64,000 nucleotides of DNA from Polyangiaceae bacterium (lineage in GTDB: Bacteria; Myxococcota_A; Polyangia; Polyangiales; Polyangiaceae). Positions 8,161 to 16,275 of the stretch are shown here, piece after piece; position 1 is the first letter of the stretch; each line of letters opens with the position of its first letter. Made by a program: the position numbers and the translations under genes. The stretch is taken from the NCBI GenBank assembly GCA_016715885.1, contig JADJXL010000020.1, forward strand, positions 1,302,001 through 1,366,000. Direction: 5' to 3'. Below the pieces are notes generated by a model. That model saw only the letters and a program-made list of their open reading frames with translations. It had not been told where the DNA came from and ran no database searches.

Positions 8161-9102
8161 ATGAAGCTTGAATCGTGGTGGATGTGCAGCAGCATCGCGC
8201 TCGTCGCGACGCTCGCGGTCGCCGATGCGCATGCGCAAAAACCCAAAGACGGCGCCGCAGCAACCTCGTGCGAAGCCATCCTGCAAGCCGGCGACGCGCC
8301 TCGAACCGTGCTCGTCGCGCGCGCGGCGACTTGCTACCTCGATACCGGGAAAAATGTGCAGGCCGTAAAGCTCCTTCAAGCGCAGCTCGACCAAATGGAG
8401 CAAGAAGGGGCGCAAGGAGGTCGCGGAGCGCTCGAAGAACGACTTCAAACAGCGCTGGCGAAGGTCGCTATACTGGATATCAAAACCGAAGCGGGCGCGG
8501 AGATCAGCGTCAATGGGCTCGTCATCGGAAAGTATCCCGCCGTCAATCCAGTGTTCGTCGAGCCTGGCAATCACCTCGTCGAAGCGCGCCTCGGCAAAGC
8601 CGAAGCAATGACGAGCATTCACGCCGCGGCAGCAAACCAATCGACGGTCGAATTGAAGCTGGAAACTCCGGCCGCTACGACCCCGCCACCGAACGAACCA
8701 TCGAAAACGACGAAATGGCCCGGATGGCGCATTGCGATGACGATTGCAGGCGGAGTCGTAGGCATCGGCGGCCTGGGCATGGGCATTGGTTCGGCCGCAT
8801 CGGCGAGCGGCACGGAAGACGAACGCGCGAAGATCGTGGCGGCTTTTCCAATGGGATCGTCTCAATGCGCCGTGACGCCGGACATTGGCGATTGCAAACG
8901 TATCGCGACGCTGGTGCAAGATCGCGACGATGCCTGGCGCCTAACGCAAGTGGGATTCATCGCGGGAGCCGTTGGCATGGGCGTAGCCATTACGGCGCTG
9001 GTGTTGCCCGTCCGAACGGATGCTGCAAAGAAAAAAGACACGACGGTAACGTTTTTGCCCCTTGCCGGGGGCGCCGCGTTGACAATGCGGGGGAGTTTTT
9101 GA
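8161..9102 (+). CDS. Exported PEGA-like protein with C-terminal membrane segments
   Basis: 313 residues with a signal peptide (cleavage probably after DAHAQ) and GGGGAG upstream of the ATG. Residues about 35-95 are helical and TPR-like (YLDTGKNVQAVKLLQAQL). Residues about 105-150 look like a PEGA domain, with the ISVNGLVIGKYP turn and VEPGNHLVEA. Pro/Thr linkers follow, then two glycine-rich hydrophobic segments (about 195-220 and 262-285). This architecture is common in Myxococcota, where it is proposed to sit in the cell envelope. The stop directly abuts the start of the next gene, so the two are probably co-transcribed. Confidence 0.75.
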   Translation: MKLESWWMCSSIALVATLAVADAHAQKPKDGAAATSCEAILQAGDAPRTVLVARAATCYLDTGKNVQAVKLLQAQLDQMEQEGAQGGRGALEERLQTALAKVAILDIKTEAGAEISVNGLVIGKYPAVNPVFVEPGNHLVEARLGKAEAMTSIHAAAANQSTVELKLETPAATTPPPNEPSKTTKWPGWRIAMTIAGGVVGIGGLGMGIGSAASASGTEDERAKIVAAFPMGSSQCAVTPDIGDCKRIATLVQDRDDAWRLTQVGFIAGAVGMGVAITALVLPVRTDAAKKKDTTVTFLPLAGGAALTMRGSF

Positions 9103-10158
9103 ATGATTTACGCGAGGTACGTCATGCGGCCATTTCAATCATGGTTCGTCCTGGGATGGTTGGGCTTTTCGAGTCTCCTTGGATGCGTCTCCGATCCAAC
9201 GTGCGAAGACTTGGCAAACTGCGCACCTTCAGGAGCGTCGGGGACGATGAGCAGCGGATCGGGGAGCTCGTCGGGCATGCCAGGCGCCGAAGATTGTACG
9301 AATGGTGCCGACGACGACGGCGATGGGCAAACGGATTGCGCCGATACGGATTGCTCGAGCAAATACACGTGCATCCCCGAAGTCCCGGCTGGATTCAATG
9401 GCATCGTCACGATCGCGGTCACTCCATTTGGCGATAATGCGCCACCCTGTGCAGGAGGTGCAACACCAACCTCCTATTATCAAAACCCGGCGATGGATTC
9501 GTGCGATGCATGCACGTGCGACGTGTCGGGGGTTCAATGCAGCCCGGCGCAGCTCGCGACGAGTTTTGGTTTCGACATGACGTGCAACAATCCGCAACCG
9601 GTGGGTCCGATTGCGCCCAATCAATGCCAGCAGGTCTTCGGTTCTTCAGCGATGGTGCAAAACGCGCCGACCGTCATCGGATCGTGCACGGCGAACATGG
9701 GCAGTCCGACCATGAAGCCGCCAATGGAGACGACAATCACGGCGTGCTCGATTGGAATGGCGACGGGCGGCGGTTGCGACGCATCCGGGACGTGCGTTGC
9801 GAGCGACAATGTGGCGAATGCCGAGCATGTATGCGTGTATCGCGCGGGGCATGAAGCGTGTCCGGGCGATTGGCCGCTGGCTCTTTATGCATTCGAATCG
9901 TATGTGGACGATAGAACGGGCTGCACGCCATGCGGATGCACGACGGCGTGCGAGGGCGGGACGTATTCGATTTTCCCGAACGATCCGACATGCGCCGGAA
10001 CGGGTATTCCGGTGGAACCGGTGGGTGCTTGTGTCATGGGAAGTGGGTTTCAAACGGGCGTGTCGATGACGGCGCTGATGGCGACGTGCGCGGTCACGGG
10101 AGGCGCGATGATGGGGAGCGTGACGCCGATGAACGAAACGACGTTTTGTTGTTATTGA
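9103..10158 (+). CDS. Cys-rich surface lipoprotein with Asp-rich calcium-type motif
   Basis: 351 residues. The lipoprotein signal (FSSLLGC) can start at 9103 or at ATG 9124; both have purine-rich sites upstream. After a Ser/Gly linker there is NGADDDGDGQTDCADTDC, the Asp-rich loop seen in thrombospondin type-3-like repeats of myxobacterial surface proteins. The remainder has more than 20 cysteines in regularly spaced pairs (CDACTC, CTPCGCTTAC), probably all disulphides. No enzyme motif. It directly follows the PEGA-like gene, which suggests an envelope-associated pair. Likely exported to the cell surface. Confidence 0.75.
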   Translation: MIYARYVMRPFQSWFVLGWLGFSSLLGCVSDPTCEDLANCAPSGASGTMSSGSGSSSGMPGAEDCTNGADDDGDGQTDCADTDCSSKYTCIPEVPAGFNGIVTIAVTPFGDNAPPCAGGATPTSYYQNPAMDSCDACTCDVSGVQCSPAQLATSFGFDMTCNNPQPVGPIAPNQCQQVFGSSAMVQNAPTVIGSCTANMGSPTMKPPMETTITACSIGMATGGGCDASGTCVASDNVANAEHVCVYRAGHEACPGDWPLALYAFESYVDDRTGCTPCGCTTACEGGTYSIFPNDPTCAGTGIPVEPVGACVMGSGFQTGVSMTALMATCAVTGGAMMGSVTPMNETTFCCY

Positions 10159-10170
10159 GCAAGATGCGTG

Positions 10171-10187
10171 GCGCGTGAAAAACGCGC
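10171..10187. terminator. Possible bidirectional terminator hairpin
   Basis: GCGCGT and ACGCGC face each other over a 5-base A-rich loop in the 30-bp gap between two convergent genes. The stem is short and the U tract poor, so this is tentative. Confidence 0.3.
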
Positions 10188-10188
10188 G

Positions 10189-10821
10189 CTATGCGTCCTG
10201 GGTTGCCTCGAGCTGACGGCACAAGGTGTCGAGGCGTTCGGGTGAGACGCCGGCTGCTTGCGCGACGAGCTCGATTTTTTCGCGTTCGACGGGTGAGAGT
10301 CCATCGCTTGCCATGGCCACGAGGAGCCCGACGCGGAGCCCCTCGTCGACACATCCCTGCGCCGCGAAAGTTTCGCCGAGCAACCTGGCGCGCGTGGATG
10401 CACCGGCGGCGTCGATCTGCTGGCGACTGGCCAGCACGAGATGCCGTACGAACGTGGGCGCGAGATGCGTTTTGGTCGCCGCTTCGAGCGATGTGGAGAG
10501 GGCGGCCATTTCGGCAGGATCGATGCGCCCGTCGGCAGCAGCGACGAGGACGGCGAGATCGATGGCAGCAGCGACGCCCGCCTCGCTCGATTGGAAACGA
10601 TTGCAGAGCGCTTCGACGGCCGGCTGAAGAAGAGCGTTCGAGTTCATCTGGTACACCTTGACGAACTCCCCTACTCCAGGTTCGCGCAGTCGACAAGTGC
10701 GTGTAACGATCAAAAAATCATCGCGCACGTGGGCCAAGGCGCCAAGACGTTTACTGGGGCCTTCCAGCGGGCCCCATACCCAACGGATCGTTTCGATTGG
10801 ATGCACGTCAGAAGGTAGCAT
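10189..10821 (-). CDS. TerB-like domain protein
   Basis: 210 residues from the ATG at 10821, which has AAAGAGG at good spacing. A longer start at 10875 also has a purine-rich site, but it would overlap the start of the divergent hydrolase gene. The C-terminal 140 residues fit the all-helical TerB (tellurite-resistance B-like) fold. Two repeats of an acidic turn are visible, LVAAADGRIDPAEM and AMASDGLSPVEREK, each followed by a helix. The N-terminal 65 residues are beta-rich and not recognised. TerB-like domains often bind metal near the membrane and occur in many stress systems, but no ter genes are nearby, so a tellurite role should not be assumed. Confidence 0.7.
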   Translation of the reverse strand: MLPSDVHPIETIRWVWGPLEGPSKRLGALAHVRDDFLIVTRTCRLREPGVGEFVKVYQMNSNALLQPAVEALCNRFQSSEAGVAAAIDLAVLVAAADGRIDPAEMAALSTSLEAATKTHLAPTFVRHLVLASRQQIDAAGASTRARLLGETFAAQGCVDEGLRVGLLVAMASDGLSPVEREKIELVAQAAGVSPERLDTLCRQLEATQDA

Positions 10822-10873
10822 GGACCTCTTTGAGAACGTGTAATCCGTGCCATAGGATCCGAGCCACGTGACC

Positions 10874-11764
10874 ATGATCGACTCCCCTGCCGCTGCCTGT
10901 GCGCTCGCCGTGTTCGCGACATGTTTCGGTGCGGCATGCGAATCCCGTCGCGTCGAGCAGCCTGCGCCGATCGCACGTCCTTCGTCACTGCCGGCGGCAT
11001 CCGCATCCGTTGCACCACCGCCCACGGCATCCGCGATTGCCCCACCACCGTCTCCGCGAGCGCTGGAAGCTACCGCAGCCATCGTGGAGCTTTCCGTACC
11101 GGGTCATCCAAGCGCCGTGGTATCGCTGCCGCTCGGAACGACGTCGCGCCGGCCGATTGTCGTGGCGACGCACGGCAATTACGACCGCGCCGAATGGCAA
11201 TGCGGCGTTTGGCGGGACATCGTGGGCAATCACGCGTTCGTATTGTGCCCTCGAGGTATCGCGCGGCCGGATTCTCCAGCGCCCGACGACGTGCGGTTTA
11301 CGTACGAAAACAATGTCGTGCTCGAACGTGAGCTCGAAGCGGGCCTCGAAGCATTGGCGAAAGCGTATCCCGATTACGTGGACCCAGGACCCATCGTGTA
11401 TACGGGGTTTTCGCTCGGGGCCATTCAAGGCGTGACGATGGCAGGGCGAAAACCGGAGCGAGCTCGAAGGCTGGTGCTGATCGAGGGAGGTCACGCGTCG
11501 TGGAAACCGGAGGTCGTAAAAGCGTTTGCGGGGGCAGCGGGTGGAGCGCATGTCCTTTTCGTTTGTTCGCAACCACATTGCGAAAAAGACGCTCGATGGG
11601 CAATGACGCGATTGCGGGATGCTGGTGTGCGGACGAAGATCGTCAAAACCGCGAATGTGGGCCATCGTTATGACGGCCCTGTCGCAGATGCGACGCGCGA
11701 TGCATTCCCGTGGGTATTGGAAGGTGATTCGAGGTTCGAGGATCTCGTGGCGAAGAAGCCTTGA
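10874..11764 (+). CDS. Alpha/beta hydrolase lipoprotein
   Basis: 296 residues (a GTG at 10868 could add two). The signal peptide ends in a lipobox-like FGAAC, then a Pro/Ala/Ser linker of about 40 residues leads to the enzyme. The hydrolase core shows VVATHGNYD (oxyanion side), the nucleophile elbow GFSLGA and the late histidine in GHRYDG. These fit a serine hydrolase/esterase of the alpha/beta fold. Predicted to act in the periplasm, tethered to a membrane. Substrate unknown. Its start lies almost on top of an alternative start of the divergent TerB-like gene. Confidence 0.8.
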   Translation: MIDSPAAACALAVFATCFGAACESRRVEQPAPIARPSSLPAASASVAPPPTASAIAPPPSPRALEATAAIVELSVPGHPSAVVSLPLGTTSRRPIVVATHGNYDRAEWQCGVWRDIVGNHAFVLCPRGIARPDSPAPDDVRFTYENNVVLERELEAGLEALAKAYPDYVDPGPIVYTGFSLGAIQGVTMAGRKPERARRLVLIEGGHASWKPEVVKAFAGAAGGAHVLFVCSQPHCEKDARWAMTRLRDAGVRTKIVKTANVGHRYDGPVADATRDAFPWVLEGDSRFEDLVAKKP

Positions 11765-11785
11765 CGAAACGCGTCGATGACGGCG

Positions 11786-12466
11786 TCACTTTTTCTCGGG
11801 CGGCGGTGCTTCTGCTGCTGGAGGTTTTCGCGGGGGCCTGGTTCGCTTTGGTAATCGTCGCTCTTCGGGTGCAAGGTTCGCGTCGCGCACGCGCTGCATG
11901 AGCGTGCGAAAGACGCGCGACAAGCCGGCTTCGATTTCGGGAGATTCGCCGCACGTCGTGAGCGCTGCGGCGACGGATTCGAGCGTCGAGACGTACTCGC
12001 GCCGCGGTTCCGCGCGAAGCCTGCCGTAGATCGATGGGTTCTTCGGCGTGAGGCTCATCCGATTGAGCTTGTTGAGCCATGGATTGCGCCACCAAAGCGA
12101 TTTGGCTCTCGACCAGGTGCCGTCGAGCACGATGATGCCTTCGAGGTTCTTGGGGTCGAGCGGTGTTCCGCGACGCGATGTGAGCTGATTGCCTTCGGCC
12201 TCGCGATCGGGGAAAAGGACGGCCCACTTTCGAGCGTCGACGTCTTCTTCACCGAGCGCATGCCCCAAATTGCGCCAGCTCAAGCCAATGACGAGCTTGG
12301 CTTTCGGCAAGCTCGCAACGAGGATTTGGGCCGAGCCCAAGAGGGCGTCTTGCTCTTGCGGATGTTGCAAGATGAGGACTCGGCGCTCCGTCGGGAAGGA
12401 GACGATACGATCGCACACGCACGCGACACGAGGTCGTCGGCAAACGTCACAGGCAGGTTGTTCCAC
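11786..12466 (-). CDS. DTW-domain tRNA-uridine aminocarboxypropyltransferase-like protein
   Basis: 226 residues beginning with GTG. Residues 6-18 form the Cys cluster CDVCRRPRVACVC typical of this family, and DGTW at 115-118 is the name-giving motif (LDGTWSRAK). Characterised members transfer the 3-amino-3-carboxypropyl group of S-adenosylmethionine to a tRNA uridine to give acp3U. The C-terminal 30 residues are a Lys/Pro/Glu-rich tail not needed for the core. It starts 22 bp after the LanM-like gene on the same strand, so the pair is probably one transcript, although no functional link is known. Family call is strong; the exact tRNA site is inferred. Confidence 0.85.
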   Translation of the reverse strand: MEQPACDVCRRPRVACVCDRIVSFPTERRVLILQHPQEQDALLGSAQILVASLPKAKLVIGLSWRNLGHALGEEDVDARKWAVLFPDREAEGNQLTSRRGTPLDPKNLEGIIVLDGTWSRAKSLWWRNPWLNKLNRMSLTPKNPSIYGRLRAEPRREYVSTLESVAAALTTCGESPEIEAGLSRVFRTLMQRVRDANLAPEERRLPKRTRPPRKPPAAEAPPPEKK

Positions 12467-12488
12467 GGCGGCGCGACCTTAGCACGAG

Positions 12489-13703
12489 TCAGCGAGGGAT
12501 GGCTTCGCACTGCGTCACTTTTGGAACGAAAACGGAAAGCACTTCGCCACAGCGGCAAGGCAGGTACACGCTGCCCACGAACGCGCTGAGGTTGCGCCCG
12601 GTTTCGAGCTCCTCGCCATCGGGGAGCTTCACGACGAACGAGCGCTGGCGAAAGGTGACTTCGAGCCCGTCGTGCGTGTGCGTGCCCTTGAAGGATTTGT
12701 GGTCGAAGGCGCCGAGCACCGTGAAGAGGCCGTCCTCGCGCAGCTTTTTTCGCGAGGGTGAACGAAAACCGCGCGACACTTGCAGGATGGGGTCGAGCTG
12801 CGGGACGTCACCTTCGAGCGGCAGGGTTTCGATGCGCGTGAGGTCGGGATTGCTGAAATAATGAATACCCGGCCGATCGTAGAGCCTGAAGAAATAAGGA
12901 ATGTCGCCGCGCTCGAGCTGTTCGGTTTCGGCATCGAGCAGCGGGGGCCAGAGCGACTTGGAATCTGCTTGCACGTATTCATCGGTTCCGCGTAGGCACA
13001 CGCGGATCGGGGCGTCGCGAAACTGGGGCAAGGTATCGAAGATGTTTGCGATTTCGCGGGCGTGGCGGTCGAAGAAGGCGAGCGACCTGCCATAGGTGCT
13101 GGCCATCGCGACCAGATCGCCTGGATCCACGGGCTTTCCAAGGTACGGGAGTACGCGCCGAACGCCGGCTGCGTGACGGCAAATGGCGGCAACTTCCGGA
13201 TCGGCATCCGGCAAGAGTTTCGTTTCGGTGGGCAGTGACAAGTCCGCCAAAATCATTTCGATGTCGAGCGGCGCGAACACGATTTGGCCGCGACCATCGA
13301 TACCGATGACGATGTTTTCCCAATGCAAATCGGCCACGCCGAGCCAGCTCCACAAGGCGAGCGATCGACCTACGATGCATGCGAGCTCGCGTCGTCGCTC
13401 GATCGAAAGCGCAGGCAGCGGCTCGAGATGGATACGCTCGACTTCGCCGCCATTGCGCACGTGAGCGGAACGAAATTCGAGATTGGGAAGGAAGTCGAAC
13501 GCATTCGGGCCGAGCCCGTCTCGCGCGGCAGCGTCCGCGAGAAACGTTCGCAAGGGGCTATTGGCTGCGAGCAGCAGCGATTCCCAGAGCAGCGTGCGTG
13601 GTTTCACGACGAAGCCTTCGCGCGCCGTGACGCGACGACCGAAGTTGTGCGAGTCGCCGAGGTGATTGCCCATCGGGGCGACTATATACGAGGCGAACGA
13701 CAT
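12489..13703 (-). CDS. Stand-alone LanM-type DUF4135 kinase-like protein
   Basis: Resembles the dehydratase half of class II lanthipeptide synthetases (LanM), which phosphorylates and then eliminates Ser/Thr in a precursor peptide. Motifs in order from the ATG at 13703: GDSHNFGRRV (16-25), VVKPR (32-36, ATP lysine), VADLHWENIV (about 123-132), LDIEMIL (146-152), RVCLRGTDEY (234-243) and GDIPYFF (266-272). All correspond to conserved LanM positions. The protein is only 404 residues: it lacks most of the N-terminal part and the whole C-terminal cyclase, and I see no LanA-like precursor or transporter nearby. So the usual substrate is uncertain; it may be a lone kinase acting on another target. 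TTG at 13769 is a weaker start. Probably co-transcribed with the DTW gene. Confidence 0.75.
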   Translation of the reverse strand: MSFASYIVAPMGNHLGDSHNFGRRVTAREGFVVKPRTLLWESLLLAANSPLRTFLADAAARDGLGPNAFDFLPNLEFRSAHVRNGGEVERIHLEPLPALSIERRRELACIVGRSLALWSWLGVADLHWENIVIGIDGRGQIVFAPLDIEMILADLSLPTETKLLPDADPEVAAICRHAAGVRRVLPYLGKPVDPGDLVAMASTYGRSLAFFDRHAREIANIFDTLPQFRDAPIRVCLRGTDEYVQADSKSLWPPLLDAETEQLERGDIPYFFRLYDRPGIHYFSNPDLTRIETLPLEGDVPQLDPILQVSRGFRSPSRKKLREDGLFTVLGAFDHKSFKGTHTHDGLEVTFRQRSFVVKLPDGEELETGRNLSAFVGSVYLPCRCGEVLSVFVPKVTQCEAIPR

Positions 13704-13809
13704 GCGCGCGAGGAAAAAGTGGGGCAAGCGGTGCGCAAGGTCGCGAAGAAAGTGCGGCGGAGGCGCCAAAAACGTGGCCCATTGAGCTTGGCTCGATAAG
13801 CTGCGCGGC

Positions 13810-16227
13810 GTGTCCAGTCATCCGCACGCAAAACGAGCTCAACAAACGCCCCTTGTCGCCGTTGCTCTGCTGTTCGTCGCATCCGGCGCGGCGGGACTCG
13901 TCGACCAAGTCTGCTTTTCCAAATACTTGACTGAAGTCGTCGGGGCGACGGCGCAAGCCGTGAGTGCCGTGCTCGCGGCGTTCATGACGGGCCTTGCGCT
14001 CGGTGCGCACTTGGGCGGTCGTTTTTCCAAACGCGCGCAGTCGCCGCTTCGAGCGTACGGGGTCATCGAAATCGTCGTGGCGATTGCCGTCGCGCTTTCA
14101 CCTGTGGGTTTTGCGCTGATCGAGCCTGCTTACGTGGCGCTCGCGCGGCTGGTTCCAGGGTCGATCGTGCTTTCGAGCATATTGCGCTGGGCCATTGCAA
14201 TGCTCGTGGTCATCGTGCCGACGACGGCGATGGGAGCAACGCTGCCGCTTTTGGCGAGGCTCGTGGAAGAGCGGCAGGATGCGCGAAGTCGGCGGCGAGC
14301 GCTGGGGATTCTATATGCGGCAAATACGCTCGGCGGCGCAATGGGCGCGCTGGGCTCGGCGTACGTCGTGCTTCCTGCGCTCGGTTTGCGAACGACGACG
14401 CTCGCGGCGGCATTGACGAGCGGCGTCGTGGGTATCGTGGCCATCCTCTTGGGCCGGCGTGGGTCGCACGATATCCAAAACAAACCACTCGGCGAAACGG
14501 AAAACGACGGTGAATTGCGCACCGCCGACGACGCGCAGCAGCCTGCGTGGGCGCTGGATGTCGTCGCATTCGCGTCGGGTGCGCTGGTGCTCGCGTGCGA
14601 GGTGCTCTTTACGCATTTGCTCGTGCTGGTGGTGGGAACGAGCGCTTATGCATTTGGGCTCATCGTATTCATTTTCCTCGTGTGCCTCTTTTTCGGCGCT
14701 TCGCTGGCTCCCGTGGTCGAACGATTTTTCCGCGGTGGAGCTTTGGCGCTGGGACTTGCCGCAGCGTCTTTCGCATTGTTTGCGACGTTGCCGGTATGGG
14801 ACATGCTGCCTGGTTTTTTTCGAGGAATGGGGTCGAAGGCGGCCACGTTCGAGGCGCGTGAATTCGTTCGAGCGACGGCGGCCTTCGTGGCGCTCGTGGG
14901 TCCGACGACGCTCATGGGATTGTCCTTTCCGCTTTTGCTTCAACGCATTGCTGCGCGGCGAGACGCGGGCGTTCGCGTTGGGCGCGCGACGGCGATCAAT
15001 ACCGTCGGATCGGTGTTCGGATCGCTGGTCGCGGGGTACGTATTGCTACCGGCATTTGGATCGCAACGTGCGCTCTTGGCGGTGGCGTTTGCATTCGGTC
15101 TCGTCGCGGTCGTGGTGGCTTTGACGACGTCGACGCGGAGCTTGGGACAAACGATTTCGCGCGGAATTGCGGTTGGATTGGCTGGGATTGGCATCGCCTT
15201 TGGCTTGCGCGCCCCTGCGTGGAACCTTGGCGAGCTCACGGGTGGTTACCACGTGTATTTCGATTATGGTCGCCAGGCGGAAAATATCGTGTACGTCGAG
15301 GAAGAGGTGCAAGGCGGCGTTACGACGGTCGAGGAAAAGAATGGCGTGCACACGCTGCTCACGAATGGCAAGTTTCAAGGCAACGACGGAGACGAAGTGC
15401 ATGCGCAGCGATTTTTCGCGCATTACCCGGTGATGTTCACACCTCGCCTCGGCCGGGCGCTCGTGATTGGCCTCGGCACGGGCACGACGCTGGGCACGAT
15501 TGCGGCTTATCCATTCGAGCATATCGATGTCGCAGAAATATCGCCTGCGATCGTGAAGGCAGCGCGCAAATACTTTGGTCCTATCGGCGCAAGCGCGCTC
15601 GATGATGGTCGCGTATCGCTTCACATTGCAGACGGGCGCAATCACCTATTGCTGTCGGAGAACAAGTACGATCTCGTCGGGATCGAGCTGACGAGCGTAT
15701 GGTTTGCCGGCGCTTCGAGCCTTTACAGTCGTGAATTTTATCAATTGGTAAAGTCGCGTCTGGCGGATGATGGAATCTTGCAGCAATGGATTCAGCTTCA
15801 TCACATTTATGCGAAGGACTTGGCGACGGTGCTTCGGACGTTACGTTTGGAGTTTGCGCACGTGGTGCTCTTTTATGGTGGTGGACAGGGAATTTTGGTG
15901 GCATCGAATGCGCCGCTCGTGGGGTCGCGCTCGCGGCTCGACCAGTTGCAGGCACAAATGAAGGATTCTGCGCGGCCCGGGCGGCGCTTGGCGACGCTTC
16001 ATGGCGATGTGCTCGTCACGCGGGAAGGAATCGACGCATTCATCGCGGACGCGGCGCGTGAGGCTGGCGTTCCCCAGGAATCGCTCATCGCAACGGATGA
16101 CAACTTGGTGCTCGAGTATTCGACGCCGCGGGGCAACGTGCTTTCATGGATGAGTCGGGAAGAGATGGTCGCGCGCCTGGTAAAATATCGGGACTCGAAG
16201 GCGATTGCGGCGCTCATGGGGCCGTAA
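13810..16227 (+). CDS. Membrane-fused spermidine synthase-like protein
   Basis: 805 residues from a GTG at 13810. The first 470 residues hold about a dozen transmembrane helices of an MFS-like permease fold, with the internal-repeat motifs TTAMGATLPLLARL and TTLMGLSFPLLL. The C-terminal 320 residues are a polyamine-synthase-type Rossmann domain. This shows VIGLGTGTTLG (aminopropyl donor/SAM loop), HIDVAEISPAI, DDGRVSLHIADGRN and ELTSVWFAGASSLYSREFYQ. Such fusions are widespread in Proteobacteria and Myxococcota; whether they make polyamines is unproven, as the Asp pair for putrescine binding is altered in many. Located in the inner membrane with the catalytic domain probably cytosolic. Confidence 0.85.
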   Translation: MSSHPHAKRAQQTPLVAVALLFVASGAAGLVDQVCFSKYLTEVVGATAQAVSAVLAAFMTGLALGAHLGGRFSKRAQSPLRAYGVIEIVVAIAVALSPVGFALIEPAYVALARLVPGSIVLSSILRWAIAMLVVIVPTTAMGATLPLLARLVEERQDARSRRRALGILYAANTLGGAMGALGSAYVVLPALGLRTTTLAAALTSGVVGIVAILLGRRGSHDIQNKPLGETENDGELRTADDAQQPAWALDVVAFASGALVLACEVLFTHLLVLVVGTSAYAFGLIVFIFLVCLFFGASLAPVVERFFRGGALALGLAAASFALFATLPVWDMLPGFFRGMGSKAATFEAREFVRATAAFVALVGPTTLMGLSFPLLLQRIAARRDAGVRVGRATAINTVGSVFGSLVAGYVLLPAFGSQRALLAVAFAFGLVAVVVALTTSTRSLGQTISRGIAVGLAGIGIAFGLRAPAWNLGELTGGYHVYFDYGRQAENIVYVEEEVQGGVTTVEEKNGVHTLLTNGKFQGNDGDEVHAQRFFAHYPVMFTPRLGRALVIGLGTGTTLGTIAAYPFEHIDVAEISPAIVKAARKYFGPIGASALDDGRVSLHIADGRNHLLLSENKYDLVGIELTSVWFAGASSLYSREFYQLVKSRLADDGILQQWIQLHHIYAKDLATVLRTLRLEFAHVVLFYGGGQGILVASNAPLVGSRSRLDQLQAQMKDSARPGRRLATLHGDVLVTREGIDAFIADAAREAGVPQESLIATDDNLVLEYSTPRGNVLSWMSREEMVARLVKYRDSKAIAALMGP

Positions 16228-16275
16228 TTTTTCTTGATGCGAAGCCCTCCCAGTTTTTGTTAAGCTCGTGCGGCC

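Noticed and set aside
12489..13703. Complete lanthipeptide biosynthetic cluster
   Set aside because: No LanA-like precursor, cyclase, LanT or immunity gene is visible in the window.
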